Shown here piece after piece: positions 9,957 to 19,731 of a DNA stretch of 64,000 nucleotides. The notes under the pieces were generated by a model that saw only the letters and a list, made by a program, of their open reading frames with translations, ran no database searches and was not told the DNA's origin. The position numbers were made by a program, and so were the translations under genes. Source of the DNA: Bacillota bacterium. GTDB lineage: Bacteria > Bacillota > Clostridia > Lachnospirales > Lachnospiraceae. Numbering within the stretch: the stretch's first letter is position 1; the number at the start of each line of letters is the position of its first letter. Location of the stretch: assembly GCA_023457255.1 (NCBI GenBank), contig JAEWMB010000033.1, positions 186,001 through 250,000 on the forward strand. The letters are read 5' to 3'.

Positions 9957-11522
9957 TCACTTAGGGAAGGAGAAGTAAGCATCCGTACCGTCATCTTCCA
10001 CGTCAATTTGATAACTCGCTGTATCCTCACCGTCTATAATCAAATCAACATCTATAGTTCCAATCTGTTTCTCAACTACTAATTTTCCATTCTTTATAGT
10101 ACCCATATATGCCCCATCAAAGTAAACATCTGCTCCAGTAATCCAATTAATTGTAAGCGTATTATTTTTATTAGAACCCTGGCTGCCATTCGAGGAGTTT
10201 TCTCCGTTATTGGAGCCGTTGTTGGAATTATTACCGGAACCATTGTTATTTTCCAAACTATTTCCATTGTTTGTTCCGGAGCTGTCCGTATCGTCATCGT
10301 CTGAGGTACTGTCTTCTATCTCAGAATCGCCTGTTTTCCAGGAATTATCTGACCAATTATCCTCAAAACCATCCTCATATCCATTGTTATCCTCCGTATT
10401 ATTCCAGTTATTATTACCATTGTTATTTTCCTTATTGTTCCCGATGCTGTTACCGTTACTGTTATCGGTAAAACCATCGTTCTCCGGAAGTGTAATACTA
10501 AGGATTTGGTCCGTACGGTCGATATTTAAGAAACCTTTATAAGTTACATAACCACCAAGGGAGACTTCAATTTGATGTTCTCCGTATTCTAATTCTACCG
10601 GTTCTGCGTAATTTGTTTTCACGCCATCGATATAAAGAGTTGCAGACTCCGGCATAATGGAAAATCGGGCACGTCCTCGCATAATTGCTGCGATACCAAA
10701 CTCCTTAACATCACATTTGAGAGTCTGCCCTCTGACTATCGTTACCTCTTTCATGCCTTCCATATCTCTATTCCTTACTGTGACCGGATAGGTTCCTTCC
10801 TTTATCGTAAGCTTTAGATCGTCGGTAATTTCTTCTATCGCCGTTGTACCCACAGAAATAGTACCGCCAATAAAATCCTCTTCCCCGGACAGCTCAAGAT
10901 AGCCATGCCCTTGATTTATTAAAACTACGTAGATATTCTCCTCCACTCCTCGTAATGTCACATAGTCCATACTAAGTACATCTGAGATATCTGCCGGCTC
11001 TCCGTGATAAAGTACGGTAACATGCTCCGGATATGTATAGTTCGTGCCATGAAAAGTCACCATCCTCGCCTCCGGATTCACTTTTACATCAGTTACTCCG
11101 ATTGCCTCCCATATCTTATCAGATATTTTTAATTTACCCAATTCTTTTGTTCCTTCTTTAAAAAAAAGTTCTACCACCTGCCCGGATAATAACTGCGATA
11201 CCGCCAGATACTGGTCATATTTATCCGTAATACTTGTCCCTCCATGATAATCTAACCATAGAGTTTCACCGCTGCCAATCTCCATTATCTTAAGCTTATT
11301 CCTCGCTGTATCGGTTTCAAGGTAAACAGCCATGACAGCATTCTCATATTGGACCTTACTATCTTCTACGATGGGCGTTGGTTCTTGTTCCTTTCCCCTT
11401 ACTTTCTTTTCCTTCTGCCCGAATACGGTAACTAGCACCACAGTAAAAATTACCAGCAAGGCAGCAACAATTGCACCAATAATAACGAGTTTAGACCAGT
11501 CTTGTTTTTTCTTATACCTCAT
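9957..11522 (-). CDS. PEGA-domain membrane protein with Asn-rich linker
   Basis: Function unknown; probably an envelope protein. The 521-residue protein has a basic N-terminus and one membrane segment (about 15-36), with the rest outside the cell. A beta-rich region follows, then a PEGA-like domain (about 285-345; 'ATLYIDGVKTNYAEPVELEYGEHQIEV' type pattern, with a YIDG turn and a GEHQIEV strand). Next is a roughly 100-residue linker dominated by Asn, Gly, Ser and Asp (about 348-450), and a second, C-terminal PEGA-like unit with VYFDGAYMG. PEGA domains are typical of surface proteins. GAGGT precedes the ATG. The CotS-like and SPOCS-like genes upstream make a spore-envelope role possible but unproven. 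A long palindrome lies just upstream at 11601-11650. Confidence 0.75.
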   Translation of the reverse strand: MRYKKKQDWSKLVIIGAIVAALLVIFTVVLVTVFGQKEKKVRGKEQEPTPIVEDSKVQYENAVMAVYLETDTARNKLKIMEIGSGETLWLDYHGGTSITDKYDQYLAVSQLLSGQVVELFFKEGTKELGKLKISDKIWEAIGVTDVKVNPEARMVTFHGTNYTYPEHVTVLYHGEPADISDVLSMDYVTLRGVEENIYVVLINQGHGYLELSGEEDFIGGTISVGTTAIEEITDDLKLTIKEGTYPVTVRNRDMEGMKEVTIVRGQTLKCDVKEFGIAAIMRGRARFSIMPESATLYIDGVKTNYAEPVELEYGEHQIEVSLGGYVTYKGFLNIDRTDQILSITLPENDGFTDNSNGNSIGNNKENNNGNNNWNNTEDNNGYEDGFEDNWSDNSWKTGDSEIEDSTSDDDDTDSSGTNNGNSLENNNGSGNNSNNGSNNGENSSNGSQGSNKNNTLTINWITGADVYFDGAYMGTIKNGKLVVEKQIGTIDVDLIIDGEDTASYQIDVEDDGTDAYFSFPK

Positions 11523-11600
11523 ATGTTTACCTCATCTTTACTTGAAACAAAATCCTGATAGAAAGACCTTGTTTTTCTTAGAAGCTTTTAAACTCAAAAA

Positions 11601-11650
11601 GGTATACGGTATTACAGTGTACAATGCCATACACTGTAATATCGTATGCC
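11601..11650. repeat. Long intergenic palindrome (copy R1)
   Basis: Two 21-bp arms (11601-11621 and 11630-11650) are reverse complements with 2 mismatches around an 8-base loop. The arm contains TACGGTATTACAG. A related palindrome stands at 37145-37177. No T run follows, so it is not a standard terminator. Confidence 0.7.
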
Positions 11651-11714
11651 TAATTTCGACACACCTTCATTATAATGGATATTTTTACTGAATTCAACAG
11701 CCTATCTAGCCTAT

Positions 11715-12758
11715 CTATACCTTTAATAACTGATCCAGAAACTCTTTTTTGGAATCAATCTGCTCTGTTAAGATCACAAGCTTTTGAACATTTTTCTGCG
11801 GTATCCAAGACTTTTTACTATTATAATAGTAATTTGTAATCTTCCAAAACTTCTCCGGGTAAAGAAGCAATACATAAAGCAGATGTTTCTCCGTCTTTGA
11901 AAGAGGCCTCTGCTTTTGATACTCTTTTAAAATGCTTTGTCCTAGGTATATATTCCAATCGTTTTTCTCCATTGCCTTGCGGATAAATTGATAAAGATCC
12001 GTAACCTGTAATCCAAGAACCGCTTTTTCAAAATTTGAGGTTGCTACCATATCACTCCCTTGAACCTCGGCAGCTGAGCACAACTGATTGACGGCTTTGT
12101 TACAATTTAAGATAAAAATATTATGATAAGTGTAGTTCCCATGGCATAAAATACCCCGATCAAGCGAATTGCACATTAGAGTACAATATGGTACTTGTTT
12201 CATATACTCCATCGCACTCAGGGCATCTTGATAAAACCTTTCACACTCACTTAAAAAGCATACCTCAAACTCATTTTTCTGTTTTCTTTCCCTTATATAG
12301 CTTTTTACCCGTTTCAGTTCTCTTGTCCTTTTTTCTAAGATTGTAAAAAGATTTCCCTGCTGATAACACTGCTTCTGTTCTGAACTAACTTCAATTCCCA
12401 CCATACAATTATGAAGACGAGCTAAATTCGAGGTTGCAAGACATATCTTTTCCTCTTTTTTTAAGTTACATTCTTCCCCGTCAAACCAGTTTTTTATTAC
12501 AAACTTTTCACCAATCGAATTTACGGAAAGAATTGAACCGGCACAGTTTCTGACATAGCCATCCGTATTTTCGTATCCATTGGCTGCAATCTGCTGCTTG
12601 ATCGTATCCTCGAATTCAAGACGTCCTTCTCCGCCCTCATATCCGCAAAGCAGCTTCAGTCCCTGATCAGTTTCCAATACATATGCTCCTCTGGTACGGT
12701 AGGTATTGTAGATTCTTAAATCATATTTTCCTAGTACCTCTTGGCTTCTATCCTCCAC
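11715..12758 (-). CDS. CotS-family spore coat / kinase-like protein
   Basis: This 347-residue protein resembles the CotS/YutH group, spore-coat proteins with an aminoglycoside-phosphotransferase (kinase-like) fold. Visible signs are the N-terminal TRGAYVLETDQGLKLL strand pattern, the middle LARLHNC stretch, the catalytic-loop-like LCHGNYTYHNIFI near residue 200, and the C-terminal Lys/Tyr-rich helices with YPEKFWKITNYYYNSKKSW, which recurs in clostridial CotS proteins. The usual Asp of the kinase loop is replaced by Asn (HGNYTYHN), so catalytic activity is doubtful. The start is GTG at 12758, chosen because GGAGGG lies seven bases upstream. The neighbours encode SPOCS-like proteins, which fits a spore role. 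Confidence 0.8.
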   Translation of the reverse strand: MEDRSQEVLGKYDLRIYNTYRTRGAYVLETDQGLKLLCGYEGGEGRLEFEDTIKQQIAANGYENTDGYVRNCAGSILSVNSIGEKFVIKNWFDGEECNLKKEEKICLATSNLARLHNCMVGIEVSSEQKQCYQQGNLFTILEKRTRELKRVKSYIRERKQKNEFEVCFLSECERFYQDALSAMEYMKQVPYCTLMCNSLDRGILCHGNYTYHNIFILNCNKAVNQLCSAAEVQGSDMVATSNFEKAVLGLQVTDLYQFIRKAMEKNDWNIYLGQSILKEYQKQRPLSKTEKHLLYVLLLYPEKFWKITNYYYNSKKSWIPQKNVQKLVILTEQIDSKKEFLDQLLKV

Positions 12759-12914
12759 ATTACATCCCTCCGACTGAAAACATACTCCCTGAATGCCCTT
12801 AGAGGGAGTTCTTTCTAATCATATGATGTAATATGAAAAATCATGCTAAGTGGAATATGAAATTGTACACTTTTGTTTAGTTTTACTGCTTTTGCTTCAT
12901 TATTTTGGTTGTCC

Positions 12915-13712
12915 TTACGGCTGAAAAAATAGCATACCAAAGACACAGCAGTAAAGCTTTCTATCAATACAAATAAAATCCGTAGAATACAGAATTAATT
13001 TTACATTCGGCTTTATTATATTTGCTCCCTCAGGTAAAGTAATCGCTTGTGTGTCCCCGGAGCAATACTCCAGTGTTCGATCATAACGAGTATTCCCCGC
13101 CCGGTAATTCACTTTTACAGAATAGGAAAGAACACCAGAGATCAAAAGCTCCGTGTTGCGACAAAGCTCTCCCTTTCTCTCCTTTTTTAAAAATGGAAGA
13201 AAAGTTGATTTCTGGTGTTGATAATATACTTTTACATCTTTAATAACCACTGGGCCCGGCATTTGCTTTGGCAGTAGTAAGCTCTGTTTTATTAGACACG
13301 GTTTTCCTACCGTTTTTATAACCTTTGAATGTACTTCATTGGAATATACTAAGAACTCTTTATCAATACTTCTACAACGAACTGATATAAAATCCTCTCT
13401 TAGCATTGCCGATATGCATAGACCAAATCGTACAATCTCCCTTTCGCGGGGCAAAAGGGATAAGAAAATAACCTCTCCCTTTCCATTTGGTTTACCCCCA
13501 TTTTGAATAAGGAGAGAATTTGGTATAAGTATCGCTGAGTTCGGATGTTCTATTTCAAACCCGATCTGCGGCATGTACTTATCAGATAGATTTAAAACAA
13601 GCATTTCATACCACAAAATATCAAAAGTATATGCCACTTCTTTATCGACTGTCAGTGCCAAACAGAAAGCCGCACCATCCTCAAAAGGAATAGGAATATC
13701 CTTAAGCATCAC
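12915..13712 (-). CDS. Hypothetical protein with SPOCS (DUF3794)-like C-terminal region
   Basis: The 265-residue product has no signal peptide or membrane segment. Its C-terminal 85 residues (about 180-265) follow the beta-strand pattern of SPOCS/DUF3794 domains: a 'LLISGVLSYSVKVNY' strand pair, a 'DRTLEYCSGDTQAITLP' segment, then alternating hydrophobic strands. The same pattern is seen in the upstream gene. SPOCS domains occur in spore-coat morphogenetic proteins such as SafA/SpoVID-type factors and in germination-related proteins. The N-terminal half is not recognised. Translation starts at GTG 13712 or ATG 13709; both overlap the end of the upstream gene (11 or 8 nt) and lack a good ribosome site, so translational coupling is likely. 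Assignment is by pattern only. Confidence 0.55.
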   Translation of the reverse strand: MMLKDIPIPFEDGAAFCLALTVDKEVAYTFDILWYEMLVLNLSDKYMPQIGFEIEHPNSAILIPNSLLIQNGGKPNGKGEVIFLSLLPREREIVRFGLCISAMLREDFISVRCRSIDKEFLVYSNEVHSKVIKTVGKPCLIKQSLLLPKQMPGPVVIKDVKVYYQHQKSTFLPFLKKERKGELCRNTELLISGVLSYSVKVNYRAGNTRYDRTLEYCSGDTQAITLPEGANIIKPNVKLILYSTDFICIDRKLYCCVFGMLFFQP

Positions 13713-14175
13713 AATTGTCGTAGGTTAATACTAAGGATATGCTGCAAAATAGCGTATTTCTCGCTATAATAATTGCTGAAAAATCCTGAATATCAAAGCC
13801 TAAAAATACTTCATGATTCCCGTTATCCTCTAACGGGACAACAATATTTGTTGAAAATGGTATGACTTTTTCTACGGTATTATTTCTTCTTACTCCATTA
13901 TCTACGTGTGTTATAACAATCTTGGTACAAAAATAACCAATTACAATAAGGTTTTTTCCTGTTAATTCCTGACCTTCTGCAGAGGTTCCAGATATACTAG
14001 GTACAAATCGTATGTTAGATACGCAGATCGACGGGGTTGTTACCGACACATTATCATTAATATCACACTGCACACAAAAAGTCTGAGTTGCTTGAAACTG
14101 ACTAAAGAACTCCGGCGTTGAAGTAGGATATTGAATCGGAAATAAGCATATCGGAATCGAGGAACAACGAGCCAT
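13702..14175 (-). CDS. SPOCS (DUF3794)-like small protein
   Basis: A 157-residue protein with one SPOCS/DUF3794-like unit (about 70-155): 'NLIVIGYFCTKIVITHV', then an Arg/Asn-rich turn, 'EKVIPFSTNIVVPLED' (the PFS stretch is typical of the family), then strands to the C-terminus. It is cysteine-containing and has no membrane segment. The ATG at 14175 follows GAGGAG. It overlaps the next gene, which carries a similar domain, so the pair forms an operon, perhaps after an old duplication. A spore-coat role is inferred from the domain and from the CotS-like neighbour. Confidence 0.6.
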   Translation of the reverse strand: MARCSSIPICLFPIQYPTSTPEFFSQFQATQTFCVQCDINDNVSVTTPSICVSNIRFVPSISGTSAEGQELTGKNLIVIGYFCTKIVITHVDNGVRRNNTVEKVIPFSTNIVVPLEDNGNHEVFLGFDIQDFSAIIIARNTLFCSISLVLTYDNCDA

Positions 14176-14375
14176 AGGATTCTCCTCATAATTACTATTA
14201 CTTTATCATATGCTAACAACTCTAAAAAATGTTACTAAATCCTGTCTCTTATTCCCAAGTACTTAATTTTTAATCTGCTCTGCCTTTCAAATTTCTCCTG
14301 TTTATTCCCGCACTTCCTTGCACTCCTGTTATCTCATACTTTAAGAATTCTTATACCATATCGGCAGCTTAACTT

Positions 14376-15734
14376 TTACAATTCTTTTGCTATCTCTAGC
14401 AATTGTTCTTTCGTATTTAAGGTCGGGTCTGTTATTACTTTTTCTAATAACCGGTCAAGTAATTCACCAATATTTTTCCCTGGCTCAAATCCTTGTTCAA
14501 TCAGATCTTTACCGCTTATTTCCAACATCCTTAGAGAAACACACTCCCCTCGCTCTATCACCTCTTGATATAGTGCTTTGGCTTGTCTTAGGTTTGATAC
14601 CATCTCTTCTTTCACTTCCGGACTTTTTGTTTCCATGTTGCATTCCTGAATTACAAAAAGCATGGGCATGTACTTCTCCCCAATTAGTTTGATAGCCCTT
14701 CGAAGCTCTTCTTTTGAGCTGCCAAATTCATAATTATGATAGTAAACTAATTTTGATACACTCTCTATTGTTTCATTATCAAACTTTAATCTGCGCAGAA
14801 TGGACTTTGCTATATCAGCGCCCTTAATTTGATGCTCCTGAACGTAACCTTTTGACTGGGTATTCCTATCTTTTATCACTGTTTTTGCAACATCATGCAA
14901 AAGAATAGTCCACCGATATATTAATTGTTCCTTCTTATCTTCAACATCTTTCGATATCCTCTTGATAAAAAAACACAATGCCTTTAACACATGTTCACCT
15001 ACACTTGTTTGACCGTATGGGCTTTGCAAGGTTGCTGCAAGCATCCGATTAAATTCTGGTAAGATAACCTCTGTCAATCCCGTCTCATATGCAAGCATTA
15101 ACTTTTCCGGATGGTCTGATAATAATAATTTATTAAGTTCCTCTCTGATTCGCTCTGCACTGATATTTCTTAAATTCAGTGCTTTGATACGAATGGCTTC
15201 AAAAGTTTTGGGTTCAATTGTAAAATTAAGCTGAGCAGAAAAACGAACTGCACGAAGAATTCGAAGCGCATCCTCATCAAATCGCTGATTTGCACTGCCT
15301 ACACATCGTATCTTCTGTTCCCGCAGATCTCTAAGTCCCTCAAATTCATCAATAAGCCCATCCTTCTCATTATAGGCCATGGCATTTATCGTAAAGTCCC
15401 TGCGTTTTAAATCTTCAATCAAATTTTTAGTATATTCGACCTGCTTTGGATGGCGGTTATCCTCATACTCACCATCAAGCCGATACGTGGTAACTTCAAA
15501 ACCATCTTTACCAAGCATAACGGTAACTGTGCCGTGTTTAATTCCGGTGTCAATGGTTCTTGAAAATATCTGTTTCACCTCAAAAGGATTTGCAGAAGTC
15601 GTAATATCCCAGTCTCCCGGTATTCTGCCAAGTAAGGAGTCACGAACACAGCCTCCTACCGCATAGCCTTCAAAACCATGAGCCGCCAGTTCTTCTATGA
15701 TATAATTTACCTTATCTGGAAGAGTAATTATCAT
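14376..15734 (-). CDS. cca: CCA tRNA nucleotidyltransferase with HD domain
   Basis: Adds or repairs the 3' CCA end of tRNAs. The 452-residue protein starts with the class II nucleotidyltransferase head: YAVGGCVRDSLLG (about 24-36) and GDWDITTSANP with the metal-binding DxD, then RRDFTINAMAYN and the RFDEDALRILRAVRF nucleotide-recognition stretch (about 150-165). A C-terminal HD domain follows, seen as LLHDVAKT (about 278-285) and a second His further on. Length and domain order match the Firmicutes form that combines synthesis and HD phosphohydrolase. AAAGGAA precedes the ATG. It stands alone between the SPOCS-like genes and the SGNH hydrolase. Confidence 0.95.
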   Translation of the reverse strand: MIITLPDKVNYIIEELAAHGFEGYAVGGCVRDSLLGRIPGDWDITTSANPFEVKQIFSRTIDTGIKHGTVTVMLGKDGFEVTTYRLDGEYEDNRHPKQVEYTKNLIEDLKRRDFTINAMAYNEKDGLIDEFEGLRDLREQKIRCVGSANQRFDEDALRILRAVRFSAQLNFTIEPKTFEAIRIKALNLRNISAERIREELNKLLLSDHPEKLMLAYETGLTEVILPEFNRMLAATLQSPYGQTSVGEHVLKALCFFIKRISKDVEDKKEQLIYRWTILLHDVAKTVIKDRNTQSKGYVQEHQIKGADIAKSILRRLKFDNETIESVSKLVYYHNYEFGSSKEELRRAIKLIGEKYMPMLFVIQECNMETKSPEVKEEMVSNLRQAKALYQEVIERGECVSLRMLEISGKDLIEQGFEPGKNIGELLDRLLEKVITDPTLNTKEQLLEIAKEL

Positions 15735-15796
15735 GTTAGGGTAATTCCTTTCACTTCAATCTGTATTTATTCTATCACAGATGAAATCGATACGCA

Positions 15797-16813
15797 TCAC
15801 CTTTCAGTATTACCACTTCCAAAATCGATTAGACACTGTTTCCATTTCTTAAAGTAACTTGGATTTAAGTGTATACCGTCAGAAGTTGCTTTGTCGGGCA
15901 GATTCCCATCTTCGTTCGCAAAAAAAGAATACAAGTCCACATATGTCACATTTTCCTCATCTGCCATCCTTTTTATTAAGTCGTTAAACTTTTTAATATT
16001 TGTGTTATTAAATACCGTATCCCCCTCATTCATCTTCTTTGTGACGGGATAATTTGCTTGTATGATAATTTCACAGTCCGGTTCTATCTCTCTCAGTCCC
16101 TCAACGATGTTACGATAATCTTCGATAAAAATTGTAAGGCTATTCCAACCAAGTTCATTAATACCAAACATTAAATACACTTTAGAAAATGAGGTTTGCC
16201 TTGCCGCATCGAGTACATTCCCTTTTTGTTTGTTATCAAGGGAAATGTAGTTTTTTACGATTGCTGTGTTTACCATCAATCCACGATACGTATAAAACTT
16301 AGCATTTTCTACCCCTCCAAACTGGCCGAGACCTTCTGTTCTGGAATCACCGATAAAAATGGTATCTTTAAAAAAATCATCCTCTGCTTCCTCCTTCTCT
16401 AACTCTGCCTTTGTCTCTTCCTTATCGTTTGCCTCTTCCTTATCCATTCCCTCCTTTTTAGTATCCCCCTCATCTAACACAGCTTCCTTTATTTCTTCCT
16501 CCACCGTATCGATTGGAGCTGCCTTTTCAGTTTTACTGGCTTCTTCCTTCTGAGTTTCAGATAAACTCTGATTCGGAAGATTGGAAGAAGCGTCTTCATA
16601 ATCTTGATTGTAATTTCCCTGCTCTATAGTTTCTATATTATGGGCATTCGCCGCCTTAGCTCCAACCTTGCTGCTTCCCCCTTGAGCCAAGCATAAATAT
16701 ATGGAAAGTGACAGCATCCCTGCCACACTAATTGTATTAATAATTCTTTTTCCACGATTTCTTCTTCTCTTTTTCTGATAACGTATTTTCCACTGTTCCT
16801 GATTCGTATCCAT
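15797..16813 (-). CDS. Membrane-anchored SGNH/GDSL hydrolase
   Basis: A 338-residue predicted extracellular esterase of the SGNH superfamily. The N-terminus is strongly basic and followed by one membrane segment (about 28-48). A linker rich in Glu, Lys and Asp (about 80-150) leads to the hydrolase domain. Block I is IFIGDSRTEG with the nucleophile Ser, the GINELGW segment is block III, and DGIHLNPSYF near the C-terminus holds the catalytic Asp/His. Similar domains in Lachnospiraceae deacetylate cell-wall or polysaccharide substrates; the target here is unknown. GAGAGGCG precedes the ATG. Confidence 0.85.
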   Translation of the reverse strand: MDTNQEQWKIRYQKKRRRNRGKRIINTISVAGMLSLSIYLCLAQGGSSKVGAKAANAHNIETIEQGNYNQDYEDASSNLPNQSLSETQKEEASKTEKAAPIDTVEEEIKEAVLDEGDTKKEGMDKEEANDKEETKAELEKEEAEDDFFKDTIFIGDSRTEGLGQFGGVENAKFYTYRGLMVNTAIVKNYISLDNKQKGNVLDAARQTSFSKVYLMFGINELGWNSLTIFIEDYRNIVEGLREIEPDCEIIIQANYPVTKKMNEGDTVFNNTNIKKFNDLIKRMADEENVTYVDLYSFFANEDGNLPDKATSDGIHLNPSYFKKWKQCLIDFGSGNTER

Positions 16814-17286
16814 GATAGCGCCTCTCTATTTTACATTCCTATACTGATCTCTATAAGTATAGATAAGGATTGATACAATAAAGTTTCAAATATATTACTA
16901 ATTCTTTAATAATTCTGAAAACTTTTCGTAATTGTTCCAATACATCCAAGTTATTACATTCTTATAGTACAAATAGTTTATTTTTTATCCGTGAGGTACT
17001 GCGCTGTTCTTACTTCCTTTAATATCACACTATAATACAACTCCTTACATAATCCTGGCTAAAATTCTAAATAAGAAGACTTTCATACCTGGATTCGAAT
17101 CATGTGCTATCAATCTATCGCCTTACAAAAGGGCAATAAAAAATAATCGAAGGAATGAAACTGCAGGTTAAAATGCTGTTCAACTCTTTCGATTATTTTC
17201 TCTCTCAAATGGCTTATTGACCGCTTTAGATAAGATATACTGCTTTCATGCGATTTCTGCTGCTGTGATACAACTCACCCGAAATT
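16814..17286. other. 473-bp intergenic region upstream of the SGNH gene
   Basis: No gene is supported. The left part is AT-rich and should carry the SGNH promoter. A perfect palindrome GATTCGAATC near 17090 recalls a tRNA T-arm, but no cloverleaf could be completed around it. The right part carries the glgP terminator (17138-17201). Confidence 0.5.
17138..17201 (-). terminator. Terminator of glgP
   Basis: On the minus strand the arms AAAATAATCGAA and TTCGATTATTTT pair perfectly around a roughly 38-base loop that can pair further, ending in a T run. It lies about 85 bp after the glgP stop codon. Confidence 0.7.
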
Positions 17287-19731
17287 TTACAGTTCAACCT
17301 TTCTAAGCTTCCAAATATCTCTGACATATTCCTCTATTGTTCGATCAGAAGAGAATTTTCCACACTTAGCAACGTTTAGCATCGCTGCTTTTGCCCAAAG
17401 TTCCTTCTTTCGATATGCTGCTTCGACACGTCTTTGCGCCTCTTCATAGGAACGAAAATCTTTTAGGATAAAGTATTGATCTGCTTTTTCATACCCGTTT
17501 GTGTCAAGCAAGGAATTGTATAATTCACGGAATAATTCTTTGTTCTCAGAAGAATAGAAACCGTTTATCAATTGGTCTACAACACATTTGATATCAGGGT
17601 CCGAATTGTAGATATCCCTTGGCTGGTACCCTCCGTTTAATTCATAGCGGATAACTTCATCAGAACTAATCCCGAAGATAAAGGCATTCTCTTCCCCTAC
17701 TTCTTCCACAATCTCTACATTCGCTCCATCCATCGTGCCTAAGGTTAGTGCACCGTTTAACATAAATTTCATGTTCCCGGTCCCGGATGCTTCTTTACTC
17801 GCCGTTGAAATCTGTTCCGATACATCTGCTGCAGCAAAGATTATCTCTGCGTTTGATACTCTGTAATTTTCTATAAACACTACCTTTAGTTTGCCTCCTA
17901 TCGAGGTATCATTGTTAATGACCTCACCAACACTATTAATTAATTTGATGATTGCCTTTGCCCTGCGATACCCTGCTGAAGCCTTTGCCCCAAAGAGAAA
18001 GGTTCTTGGATAAAACTCCATCTCCGGATTCTCTTTTAACTTATTATATAGGTGCATTACATGCAAAATATTTAAAAGCTGACGTTTGTACTCATGCAAA
18101 CGTTTTACTTGAACATCAAAAATAGAATTCGGATTTACCTCAATACCGTTATGCTCTTTAATATAGGCGGCAAGACGAAGTTTGTTATGATATTTTATCT
18201 CCATAAACTTTGCTCTGGCTTCCGGATCCTCTGCATAAGGAGTTAATTGATTCATTAAAGATAAATCTAAAATCCACCCATCACCAATTTTTTCAGTAAC
18301 AAATGCAGCAAGCTCCGGATTCCCATGCAATAAAAATCTTCTTTGAGTAATGCCATTTGTCTTATTATTAAATTTTTCCGGCCACAATTCATAAAAATCA
18401 CGCAACTGCTGCTGCCTTAAAATTTCAGTATGAAGCTTCGCAACACCATTCACAGAAAATCCGGCCACAATTGCAAGGTTTGCCATTTTAACCTGTCCGT
18501 TATAAAGAATAGCCATCTTTTCAATTTTTTTGTAATCACCGGAATACCTCTGCTGCAGCAGGATCACAAAGCGGCGGTTAATCTCATCAATAATCTGATA
18601 TACTCTTGGAAGCAAGCGTTCAAACAATTCAATCGGCCATTTTTCTAAAGCTTCCGACATAATGGTATGATTGGTATAAGCGCAGGCTTTTGTAGTGACT
18701 TCCCAAGCTTCCTCCCAAGTTAAATAATAATCATCCATGAGAATTCTCATTAGCTCCGGAATCGTTACCGTAGGATGCGTATCATTGAGCTGAAAACATA
18801 CCTTTTCATGAAGTTTCCGAATATCACTGTGATTCCTGCTATATTTTGCAACCGCTCGCTGCAGGCTTGCGGACACAAAGAAATACTGCTGCTTTAATCT
18901 TAACTCTTTTCCTGCATAATGGTTATCATTCGGATACAATACCTCACAAATGGTTCTTGCAAGGTTTTCCTGTTCTACTGCCTTTTGATAATCACCTTTG
19001 TCAAAGGAATCAAGATTAAATGTATTAATTGCTTCCGCATCCCATATTCTCAAGGTATTTACCATGCGATTTCCATAGCCAACTACCGGTAAGTCATAAG
19101 GGACTGCCCGGACAGATTGATAATTCTCCTGAACAAAGCATTCTCTGCCAGCTTCATCTTTCATCATACGTACATAACCACCGAACTTTACTTCCTGTGC
19201 GTACTCAGCTCGTTTCATTTCAAAAGGATTTCCATCCTTTAACCATAAGTCAGGAACCTCCACTTGAAATCCATCTTCAATCTTTTGTTCAAACATACCA
19301 TATTTATAACGAATGCCGCAACCATAAGCCGGATAGTTCAAGCTTGCTAATGATTCCAAAAAACATGCGGCAAGTCTTCCAAGCCCACCATTTCCAAGTG
19401 CTGCATCTGGTTCCTGATCTTCAATAATATTAAGATCTACTCCCATTTCTGAAAGGGCTTCACGTACTGCTTTGTCGGCCTTTAAGTTGATAATATTATT
19501 TCCTAACGCACGCCCCATCAAAAACTCCATGGACAGGTAGTATACTGTTTTTACATCCTGTTCCTCAAACTTCCTATGAGTCTCCATCCACTGCTCTACG
19601 ATTACATCTTTCACCGCATAGGATACGGCTTGAAATAATTGCTGTTTCGTTGCTTCATTTACATTTCTGCGGAAAAGTGTTTTTAAGTAATTCTCAACAT
19701 CGCGTTTAAACTCTTCCTTCTTTAACTCCAT
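17287..19731 (-). CDS. glgP: Glycogen phosphorylase
   Basis: Phosphorolyses alpha-1,4-glucans to glucose-1-phosphate using pyridoxal phosphate. The 814-residue protein has the whole GT35 layout: YYLSMEFLMGRALGNN near 65-80, EDQEPDAALGNGGLGRLAACF near 105-125, VKRLHEYKRQLLN near 535-548, and the PLP region EASGTGNMKFMLNGALTLG with Lys near 655. Length fits the family (about 800-830). The ATG at 19731 follows GGGAGGAA. It is a single-gene unit with its own terminator. Its product would feed the same phosphoglucomutase step as the cellobiose phosphorylase at 57381. Confidence 0.97.
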   Translation of the reverse strand: MELKKEEFKRDVENYLKTLFRRNVNEATKQQLFQAVSYAVKDVIVEQWMETHRKFEEQDVKTVYYLSMEFLMGRALGNNIINLKADKAVREALSEMGVDLNIIEDQEPDAALGNGGLGRLAACFLESLASLNYPAYGCGIRYKYGMFEQKIEDGFQVEVPDLWLKDGNPFEMKRAEYAQEVKFGGYVRMMKDEAGRECFVQENYQSVRAVPYDLPVVGYGNRMVNTLRIWDAEAINTFNLDSFDKGDYQKAVEQENLARTICEVLYPNDNHYAGKELRLKQQYFFVSASLQRAVAKYSRNHSDIRKLHEKVCFQLNDTHPTVTIPELMRILMDDYYLTWEEAWEVTTKACAYTNHTIMSEALEKWPIELFERLLPRVYQIIDEINRRFVILLQQRYSGDYKKIEKMAILYNGQVKMANLAIVAGFSVNGVAKLHTEILRQQQLRDFYELWPEKFNNKTNGITQRRFLLHGNPELAAFVTEKIGDGWILDLSLMNQLTPYAEDPEARAKFMEIKYHNKLRLAAYIKEHNGIEVNPNSIFDVQVKRLHEYKRQLLNILHVMHLYNKLKENPEMEFYPRTFLFGAKASAGYRRAKAIIKLINSVGEVINNDTSIGGKLKVVFIENYRVSNAEIIFAAADVSEQISTASKEASGTGNMKFMLNGALTLGTMDGANVEIVEEVGEENAFIFGISSDEVIRYELNGGYQPRDIYNSDPDIKCVVDQLINGFYSSENKELFRELYNSLLDTNGYEKADQYFILKDFRSYEEAQRRVEAAYRKKELWAKAAMLNVAKCGKFSSDRTIEEYVRDIWKLRKVEL

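Noticed and set aside
10210..10542. Plus-strand Leu/Ser/Pro-rich frame opposite the PEGA gene
   Set aside because: It is the antisense shadow of the Asn/Gly/Ser-rich linker codons and has no ribosome site.
17080..17110. tRNA-like T-arm GATTCGAATC
   Set aside because: Only a perfect palindrome resembling a T-arm is present. No D-arm, anticodon arm or pairing acceptor ends could be placed on either strand.
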